Assembly: GCF_018883605.1 (NCBI RefSeq)
Contig: NZ_JAHLEM010000202.1
Coordinates: 1 to 36,297 of the forward strand
Source: Streptomyces niphimycinicus
GTDB lineage: Bacteria > Actinomycetota > Actinomycetes > Streptomycetales > Streptomycetaceae
Length of the DNA stretch: 36,297 nt
Direction: 5' to 3'
The notes under the pieces were generated by a model. It searched no databases, was not told the DNA's origin, and saw only the letters and a list, made by a program, of their open reading frames with translations. Every line of letters begins with the position of its first letter. Positions within the stretch are counted from its first letter, which is position 1. The translations under genes were made by a program, and so were the position numbers. This document shows, piece after piece, positions 31,199 to 36,297 of the stretch.

Positions 31199-32014
31199 AT
31201 GGATCTCGATCTGCGCAAGCTTCGCTACTTCGTCGCGGTGGCCGAGCAACGGCACTTCGGCCGGGCGGCGGAGCAGCTCTATATCGCCCAGCCGGTCCTC
31301 AGCCGCCAGATACGGGCCTTCGAGCAGGAGCTGGAGTGCACTCTGCTCGTCCGGTCCACCCGCAGCGTGGAGCTGACCGACGCCGGGAAGCGGCTCTACG
31401 AGGAGGCGCAGCGGATCCTCGCCACCGTCGCATCGGCGGTGCGGAGCGTGCACGACGTGGATCGGGGCGTCCAGCGGCTCGTGGTGGCCTTCTGCTCCGG
31501 GCTGCATGTGTCGGAGGCGATCCGGGCGTTCTCATCGCGCCACCCGGACGTCGAGACCGATGTCGTCCCGGTGCGCTGGTGGGAGCAGGACGCGCCGCTC
31601 CGGGACGGCCGGGCCCAAGTCGCCTATCTGCGGCGGCCGTTCGACCACTCGGACTTGCGCATCATCCCCATCGGCCACGAGACCAGGGTCGCCTGTATGC
31701 CCGCGACGCATCCGCTGGCCTTCCGTCAGGAGATCACCTCCGCGGACCTCGACGGTGAGCGGATGCTCGACGCGCCGACGCGGCGGACATCGTCGCTCGA
31801 GGAGAAGTTCGAGCTCATCGCCTCCGGGCAGGGCATCGCGCTCGTCCCGCTGAGCGTCGCGCGGTCCTACTCCCGCCCCGACCTCGTCCACCTCCCCGTC
31901 ACGGACGCCCCATCGGTCGAGACCTGCCTGGCCGTCCTCGCGGACCGGCGGGAGAAGGTGCTGCGCGACTTCCTGGACATCGCCACCGCGACCCTGCGGG
32001 CCACTCAGCGGTAG
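31199..32014 (+). CDS. LysR-family transcription regulator
   Basis: A 271-residue regulator. The N-terminal helix-turn-helix (LRKLRYFVAVAEQRHFGRAA, EQLYIAQPVLSRQIRAFEQE) is canonical. The substrate-binding domain is shorter than usual (about 185 residues), with lobes around VVAFCSGLHVSEAIRAF and LLEEKF-like IASGQGIALVPLSVARSY. ATG 31199 has no ribosome site; it lies just after a GATACC -10, which suggests a leaderless transcript. Divergent from the NmrA-like gene, which it presumably controls. Effector unknown. Confidence 0.92.
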   Translation: MDLDLRKLRYFVAVAEQRHFGRAAEQLYIAQPVLSRQIRAFEQELECTLLVRSTRSVELTDAGKRLYEEAQRILATVASAVRSVHDVDRGVQRLVVAFCSGLHVSEAIRAFSSRHPDVETDVVPVRWWEQDAPLRDGRAQVAYLRRPFDHSDLRIIPIGHETRVACMPATHPLAFRQEITSADLDGERMLDAPTRRTSSLEEKFELIASGQGIALVPLSVARSYSRPDLVHLPVTDAPSVETCLAVLADRREKVLRDFLDIATATLRATQR

Positions 32015-32208
32015 CTGGGGGCGCCGTGCCAGGCGTGGTGGGCCCGCGAAGATCCGCCGGACAGGGCCTCGGCTACCGGCGGCAGATGCGCGGACTACGG
32101 CATACGAGGCGGCGCGCGACCCGGATCGGCGTTCTGCGAGGGCGATCGCGCGAGCGGCAGGTACCTTGGCACGCACCGACCGGAACACGCCGGAACACGG
32201 GGGACATC

Positions 32209-32748
32209 ATGGCCGCGAGGACATCGGTACGAGCAGGTCTTGGGCTGACGGTGCTGACCGCTGTGGCCGTGACCGGCTGCGGTGGCCCGGACGAGACCGA
32301 CGGGGCACCCCCGCGCGATGGCCGGCCGTCGGCGTCCCGCTCCGCGCCGTCTTCGACAAACTCCTCCGGCAGTGGCAGCCCCTCGGCGAAACCCTCCGTG
32401 TCGGCGGCGTACGGGAGTGCTGTCGCCGCCTGCTCGGACGGCAACTGCGAGATCGCGGTGTCCGCTCCGGTGACGGTCCGGTTCAAGAGCCCGGCCGGTC
32501 CGGCGACGCTGTCGGTGACCGAGGTCGGGCCGAACAAGGTCGAGTACACGGTGAAGTCGGGCAACGGCCGGTCCCAGGGCGGGGCCGGCGGTCCGGGCCA
32601 GGGGTGCGTCACCGTGCTGCGCGACCACGGCAGCAGCAACGTGTGCGGAAGGCTGGACACGGCCCGGCCGGCCGCTCAGCCCGACGCCGTGGTGATCCAG
32701 ATGACGGCCGGGGCGGACGGCACGGCGATCCTGCACATCGTGTCGTAG
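32209..32748 (+). CDS. Secreted lipoprotein of unknown function
   Basis: A 179-residue protein with a lipoprotein signal: basic MAARTSVR, a hydrophobic stretch and the lipobox VAVTGC with Cys24 as the acylated residue, so it is anchored on the outer face of the membrane. A Ser/Pro/Gly-rich linker (about residues 30-70) separates the anchor from a small folded domain with four Cys (CSDGNCEIAVSAPVTVRFKS ... GQGCVTVLRDHGSSNVC), probably two disulfides, and beta-rich content. ATG 32209 follows GGGGGA. It is flanked by a LysR gene upstream with 194 non-coding bases between, and is convergent with the reductase gene. Confidence 0.8.
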   Translation: MAARTSVRAGLGLTVLTAVAVTGCGGPDETDGAPPRDGRPSASRSAPSSTNSSGSGSPSAKPSVSAAYGSAVAACSDGNCEIAVSAPVTVRFKSPAGPATLSVTEVGPNKVEYTVKSGNGRSQGGAGGPGQGCVTVLRDHGSSNVCGRLDTARPAAQPDAVVIQMTAGADGTAILHIVS

Positions 32749-32816
32749 CGCCCCGGCCACATCGCGCCGCCTCCCCGTCGCCGTAGACCACCGGCACCCG
32801 CGTGGGGGCCTCGGGG

Positions 32817-33641
32817 TCAGTTGAGGGTGTCGGGGTCGGGCCCGGTGCGCTCGCCACGGTCGAGGACGTTGATCGCCTCGATGTCCTCAGGGGTGAGGGT
32901 GAAGTCGAAGACGTCGATGTTCTCCCGGATGCGGGCGGGGGTCACGGACTTGGGGATCACGACGTTCCCGAGCTGTAGATGCCAGCGCAGAACCACCTGG
33001 GCGGGCGTCCTGCCGTGCCGCCGCGCTATCGCGGCGAGGGCGGGGTCCTGGAGAAGGGCGCCCTGGGCCAGCGGGCTCCACGCCTCGGTGGCGATGTTGT
33101 GCCGGGCGTGGAAGTCCCGCAGTTCTCCCTGCTGGAGGTAGGGGTGCAGCTCGATCTGGTTGACGACCGGGACCACGCCGCTGTGGTCGAGCAGCCGCCG
33201 CAGATGGGCGGGCTGGAAGTTGGACACGCCGATGGCGCGGGTACGGCCGTCGGCCAGCAGCTTCTCCAATGCGCGCCACGTGTCCAGGTACAGGTCGCGG
33301 GCGGGGGTGGGCCAGTGGATCAGGTAGAGGTCCACATAGTCGGTGCCCAGCTTGGCCACGCTGGCGTCGAAGGCCGCGAGGGTGGAGTCGTATCCCTGGT
33401 CGGCGTTCCACAGCTTGGTGGTGAGGAACAGCTCCTCGCGGGGGACGCCGGAGGTGGCCAGGGCACGGCCGACCCCGGCCTCGTTGCCGTAGATGGCCGC
33501 GGTGTCGATGCTGCGGTAGCCGGCCTCGATGGCGGAGCGCACCGCGCCGGTGGTCTGCTCGTCCGCCACCTGGAAGACGCCGAAGCCCAGTTGCGGGATC
33601 TCCAGGCCGGTGTGGAGGGTGAGGTGGGGTACGGAGGTCAT
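32817..33641 (-). CDS. Aldo/keto reductase
   Basis: A 274-residue NADPH-dependent reductase of the AKR superfamily, similar to 2,5-diketo-D-gluconate reductases. The catalytic tetrad is complete: Asp46, Tyr51, Lys76 and His109 (SIDTAAIYGNE, LTTKLWN, YLIHWP). NADPH-binding and substrate motifs are TRAIGVSNFQPAHLRRLLD, NQIELHPYLQQGELRDFH and VIPKSVTPARIRENIDVFDF. ATG 33641 follows GAAGGG. It lies 51 bases downstream of the broken HbpS-like gene and the MFS gene on the same strand, so it may form one MarR-controlled unit with them. Confidence 0.93.
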   Translation of the reverse strand: MTSVPHLTLHTGLEIPQLGFGVFQVADEQTTGAVRSAIEAGYRSIDTAAIYGNEAGVGRALATSGVPREELFLTTKLWNADQGYDSTLAAFDASVAKLGTDYVDLYLIHWPTPARDLYLDTWRALEKLLADGRTRAIGVSNFQPAHLRRLLDHSGVVPVVNQIELHPYLQQGELRDFHARHNIATEAWSPLAQGALLQDPALAAIARRHGRTPAQVVLRWHLQLGNVVIPKSVTPARIRENIDVFDFTLTPEDIEAINVLDRGERTGPDPDTLN

Positions 33642-33692
33642 GGTGCCCTTCTCGGTTCGCTTGTGCCTACGGGTATGTGTGGTGGTTGGGGG

Positions 33693-33899
33693 TCAGCCGA
33701 GAGTCGCGAGCGCGGTGGTGGCGATCTTGTGGTCCTGCTCGGGCGCGCCGCCGCCCACCCCGATCGCGCCGATCACCCGGCCGTCGCGGTGGACCGGGAC
33801 GCCACCCCCGGCCGCCTCGGCGGCGGCGCGGGCGGCCTCGAGGAGAGCCTCGGCGTCCTGAGTGGTCAGCGGGGCGACGGCGGTCACGGTGGTGCTCAT
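33693..33899 (-). pseudogene. HbpS/GlcG-type haem-binding protein with an internal in-frame deletion
   Basis: Only 68 residues remain. The start (MSTTVTAVAPLTTQDAEALL, EAARAAAEAAG) and the end (VPVHRDGRVIGAIGVGGGAP, EQDHKIATTALATLG) are both recognisable as the GlcG/HbpS family. Normal members are about 140 residues; the missing 70 or so include the central sheet. The frame stays open across the join, at AAGGGVPVH. The ATG at 33899 has AAGGAG upstream. The remaining protein cannot keep the family fold, so I call it a pseudogene. It lies between an MFS gene and an aldo/keto reductase. Confidence 0.72.
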
Positions 33900-33948
33900 G
33901 GCGGGTTGGTCTCCTTGATGGTGGTGGTGCTGTTCGGTGACGGGTAGC

Positions 33949-35154
33949 TCAGTGCCGGGCGGTCGGAACACGGGCCGGCTCGGTGGTGACGCCGTCGTGG
34001 ATGTGGCGGGCGTCGCGGCGCTCCAGGGCGGCGGAGAGGACGGCGAGCGCCAGGGCGGATGCGGCGAGGATGGCACCGACCCAGTTGGGGGCGGTGTAGC
34101 CGAGTCCGGCCGAGATCACCAGGCCGCCGAGCCAGGCCGAGAGCGCGTTGCCCAGGTTGAAGGCGCCGATGTTCACGGCGGAGGCGAGGGTGGGGGCGCC
34201 CGCCGCGTGGTCCAGCACCCGCTTCTGTAGCGGGGGCACGGTCGCGAAGCCCAGGGCGCCGACGAGAGCGATGGTGATGGCGGCCGCGATCTTGTTGTGG
34301 GCGGTGAAGGTGAACGCGGCCAGGACCAGCGCGAGCGCGCCCAGCGATACGTACAGCATCGGCATCAGCGCCCGGTCGGCGAACCGGCCGCCGAGGAGGT
34401 TCCCGCCGACCATGCCGAGCCCGAAGAGGACCAGCAGCCAGGTGACGGAGGAGTCCGCGAAGCCGGCGACCTCGGTCATCATCGGCGCGATGTAGGTGAT
34501 CGCGGCGAAGACACCGCCGAAGCCGAGCACGGTCATCGCCATGGCCAGCAGCACCTGCGCGTTGCGGAAGGCGGCCAGCTCATGGCCCAGGTGCACACCC
34601 TCCGGCTTGGGGATGTCGGGAACGAGCCGGGCGATGCCCACCAGGCCCACCACACCGAGCGCCGCGACGAGGTAGAAGGTGGTCCGCCACCCCAGCGACT
34701 GGCCGATCGAGGTGCCCAGCGGCACGCCGACGACGTTGGCGACGGTCAGGCCGGTGAACATCATCGAGATGGCACCGGCCTTCTTCTCGGGCGCGACCAG
34801 GTCGGCCGCGACGACCGATCCGATGCCGAAGAACGCGCCGTGCGCGAAGGAGGCGACGATACGTCCCGCGGCCATCACGCCGAAGGCGGGGGCGAGCGCG
34901 GAGAGCAGATTGCCCACCACGAACAGCCCCATCAGCAGCATCAGCATGTGCTTGCGGGAGATCTTCGTACCGAGCGCGGTCATCAGCGGTGCGCCGACCA
35001 TGACGCCGAGGGCGTAGCCGGTCACCAGGAACCCGGCGGTGGGGATGGACACATCGAAGTCCCCGGCGACCTCGGGCAGCAGCCCCATGATCACGAACTC
35101 GGTGGTTCCGATCCCGAAGGCCCCGATGGCGAGGGCCAGCAGTGCGATGGGCAT
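33949..35154 (-). CDS. MFS drug/sugar exporter (DHA1-type)
   Basis: A 401-residue major facilitator with 12 predicted membrane segments. It begins with ALLALAIGAFGIGTTEFVIM, contains the DHA1 motif pattern GYALGVMVGAPLMTALGTKI with the following SRKHML, and a second half from about residue 205 (AMAMTVLGFGGVFAAITYIA). It resembles AraJ/Cmx-type proton-coupled efflux proteins. ATG 35154 has GGAGTGA upstream. It is divergent from a MarR gene with a TTGCA dyad between them, so it is presumably an inducible exporter, with the HbpS remnant and the aldo/keto reductase downstream on the same strand. Confidence 0.92.
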   Translation of the reverse strand: MPIALLALAIGAFGIGTTEFVIMGLLPEVAGDFDVSIPTAGFLVTGYALGVMVGAPLMTALGTKISRKHMLMLLMGLFVVGNLLSALAPAFGVMAAGRIVASFAHGAFFGIGSVVAADLVAPEKKAGAISMMFTGLTVANVVGVPLGTSIGQSLGWRTTFYLVAALGVVGLVGIARLVPDIPKPEGVHLGHELAAFRNAQVLLAMAMTVLGFGGVFAAITYIAPMMTEVAGFADSSVTWLLVLFGLGMVGGNLLGGRFADRALMPMLYVSLGALALVLAAFTFTAHNKIAAAITIALVGALGFATVPPLQKRVLDHAAGAPTLASAVNIGAFNLGNALSAWLGGLVISAGLGYTAPNWVGAILAASALALAVLSAALERRDARHIHDGVTTEPARVPTARH

Positions 35155-35204
35155 GAAAGTTCACTCCAAGTGATTGCTACCGCCCTTTACGAGCGTCCAC
35201 GATA

Positions 35205-35227
35205 CTTGCATGCACACTAATTGCAAG
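35205..35227. promoter_or_regulatory. MarR operator between MFS and MarR genes
   Basis: CTTGCA (35205-35210) and TGCAAG (35222-35227) form a perfect inverted repeat with an 11-base spacer; TTGCA also repeats directly (35206 and 35221), and TGCATGCA at 35207-35214 is an internal palindrome. It is in the divergent gap and is AT-rich for this genome. Confidence 0.65.
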
Positions 35228-35322
35228 CGCGCTATATTGCTCAGGCTGTGTATCGCGTCACCGTCACCGCCGCGGGCCCCCCGCCCCGTCCCGGCTCACC
35301 CCGCCCCGCCCAGGAGGCACCC

Positions 35323-35826
35323 ATGACCACCCCGGTCCTCGCCGCCACTCCCCTCGCCCAGAGCTGGTGCGCCCTGTCACTGCTGCACAGCAGGATCGAG
35401 ACGCATCTCGAGGGGGCCCTTCACACCCGCCACGGGCTCAGCGCCCGCGAGTACGCGGTTCTGGACGTCCTGAGCCGACAGCACGACGGGGAGAACGGCC
35501 ATCTCCAGATGAAGCAGGTCGCCGACGCCGTCGCCCTCAGCCAGAGCGCCACCACCCGCCTGGTCACCCGGCTCGAGGACCGCGAACTCCTCTCCCGCTA
35601 CCTGTGTCGCACCGACCGGCGCGGGATCTACACCAACGTCACCGAGGCCGGTCTGGTACTGCTCCACCAGGCCCGCCCGACATACGAAGGCGCCCTGCGC
35701 GAAGCGCTCGACCTGGCCGGCCGGGACCCCAGGCTCACCACCCTGGTCGCGGCCGTGGCGTCATTGGAGGCATCGCCCCTTGACGCTTCGTCACTCCGGA
35801 TTCCGGGGTGCGGGCTCCCCGGCTGA
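35323..35826 (+). CDS. MarR-family transcription regulator
   Basis: A 167-residue winged-helix regulator: LSAREYAVLDVLSRQHDGEN, MKQVADAVALSQSATTRLVT, RLEDRELLSRYLCRTDRRGI, YTNVTEAGLVLL. ATG 35323 follows AGGAGG by five bases; the longer frame upstream would run through the operator. It is divergent from the MFS exporter and probably represses it until a substrate binds. It ends two bases before the stop of the opposing LysR remnant, so there is no room for a terminator. Confidence 0.92.
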   Translation: MTTPVLAATPLAQSWCALSLLHSRIETHLEGALHTRHGLSAREYAVLDVLSRQHDGENGHLQMKQVADAVALSQSATTRLVTRLEDRELLSRYLCRTDRRGIYTNVTEAGLVLLHQARPTYEGALREALDLAGRDPRLTTLVAAVASLEASPLDASSLRIPGCGLPG

Positions 35827-35828
35827 TC

Positions 35829-36171
35829 TCACACCCCGGGGGCGAGCCCACCGGGCGGTGGCCCCGCGTCCAGCTCCCGCTCGTCGGAGAGCACCGTCTC
35901 GCGGAACGAGGCGACGACCGGCCGCAGATCGATGTGGTGCCAGACCGCCCACAGGTGAACGGACGCCTCATGCCAGGGAAGTGTGCGCACCGCCACGGCG
36001 TCGGTCGCCCCGCGCACCATGCTCTTCTGCACCAGCGCCAGCCCGAGACCGGAGGCCACCAGGCCGAGTGCGGTCAGCGGGTCCGCGGCGTCGAGCCGGA
36101 TGTCGGGCGTGAAGCCCGAGGCGACACACGCGGCGACGAAGGTGTCCCGCCATCTCTTCGCAAGGACCTTT
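35829..36171 (-). pseudogene. LysR-family regulator, C-terminal part, cut by an insertion element
   Basis: The minus strand encodes a LysR substrate-binding-domain end: KRWRDTFVAACVASGFTPD, IRLDAADPLTALGLVASGLG, LALVQKSMVRGATDAVAVRT, and the terminal RETVLSDERELDAGPPPGG. The N-terminal helix-turn-helix and first lobe are absent because the reading frame meets the end of an IS200/IS605-type element at about 36171. About 114 residues remain. The other part of the gene may lie beyond the element, outside this window. Confidence 0.75.
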
Positions 36172-36297
36172 CTTGACTTCCTCCCCCGCTTAAAGGCGGG
36201 GGATTCCAGCGGTTGCCCGCTGGGGTTCCTGCTTCACCGACGACCGCCCCGTCCGGGAGGACTCCCGTTGAGGTCTCACACCGTCTCCACAGGCAGA
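36172..36297 (-). mobile_element. Right end of an IS200/IS605-family (TnpB-bearing) element
   Basis: Beyond the LysR break the sequence changes to the well-known IS605-type right end: on the minus strand GGAATCCCCCGCCTTTAAGC, then GGGGGAGGAAGTCAAG. It contains hairpins CCCCCGC/GCGGGGG (36183-36202), CCAGCGG/CCGCTGG (36206-36223) and CGGGAG/CTCCCG (36254-36267). The terminal boundary is close to 36171. The rest of the element runs out of the window to the right. Confidence 0.8.
36172..36297 (-). ncRNA. Putative omega RNA (reRNA) overlapping the tnpB 3' end
   Basis: TnpB proteins use an RNA made from the 3' end of their own gene and the element's right end, with the guide taken from the flanking DNA. 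Here three successive hairpins overlap the last tnpB codons and run to the element boundary. The guide would be the adjoining lysR sequence, which on the minus strand begins AAAGGTCCTTGCGAAGAGAT. The 5' end of the RNA is outside or uncertain; no transcript is known here. Confidence 0.6.
36190..36297 (-). CDS. tnpB: TnpB (IS200/IS605 OrfB-type RNA-guided nuclease), C-terminal 35 residues only
   Basis: Reading leftward, the window end gives SACGDGVRPQRESSRTGRSS, then VKQEPQRATAGIPRL and a TAA at 36190-36192. This is the familiar C terminus of Streptomyces TnpB proteins: the second half of the zinc-finger region (ACGDGVRP) followed by the KQEPQ tail, with the stop inside the terminal hairpin loop. 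Only the final 35 codons lie in the window; the RuvC catalytic residues are outside, so activity cannot be judged. Confidence 0.85.
   Translation of the reverse strand, partial: SACGDGVRPQRESSRTGRSSVKQEPQRATAGIPRL

Noticed and set aside
1..36297. tRNA or rRNA genes
   Set aside because: I saw no cloverleaf with TTCGANNC-type T loop and CCA-compatible acceptor, nor rRNA sequence. The search was by eye only.

Overview
The window is very GC-rich, with strong third-position GC bias, GTG and TTG starts, leaderless-looking promoters, Tat-like signal peptides and many one-regulator/one-enzyme pairs. All of this points to Streptomyces or a close relative, probably an accessory part of the chromosome: several genes are fragments and the right edge carries the end of an IS200/IS605-type element.

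Layout. (1) 1-2640 is a decayed block: a GH99-like gene cut by the window edge, a 3'-truncated GH71/99-like gene, and a divergent cupin/XRE pair whose shared 5' ends are gone. (2) 2715-6354 holds an RlmA-type rRNA methyltransferase, a short molybdopterin oxidoreductase-fold protein, a CGNR zinc-finger regulator and an aldehyde dehydrogenase. The last two carry copies of the same 12-bp element in their upstream regions. (3) 6558-15556 looks like a dedicated glycan locus: a secreted GH129/GH101-related glycosidase, a sensor kinase/response regulator pair, a divergent secreted GH101 endo-alpha-N-acetylgalactosaminidase and an AraC regulator. Matching TCTTA direct repeats lie upstream of both glycosidases. 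(4) 15706-18756 has a tiny secreted protein, then a cobalamin riboswitch leading into metE, closed by a strong hairpin terminator. (5) 18853-32014 is a series of regulators (AraC, XRE, AraC, MarR, Lrp, LysR), each beside one or more redox or hydrolytic enzymes: MDR reductase, SDR, alpha/beta hydrolase, epoxide hydrolase, Old Yellow Enzyme, acyl-CoA dehydrogenase, SDR plus NmrA-like. Several of the divergent gaps contain clear dyads. (6) 32209-36171 has a lipoprotein, an aldo/keto reductase, an internally deleted HbpS-like gene, an MFS exporter with a divergent MarR regulator, and a LysR gene cut by the insertion element. (7) 36172-36297 is the right end of a TnpB-carrying element: the last 35 codons of tnpB on the minus strand overlap a multi-hairpin omega-RNA-like region that runs straight into the interrupted lysR.

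The most coherent system is the GH101/GH129-like locus with its own two-component system and repeated putative operators, which I read as sensing and breaking down O-linked GalNAc glycans. The second theme is decay: at least five genes are truncated or internally deleted (the GH71/99-like, cupin, XRE, HbpS and LysR genes).
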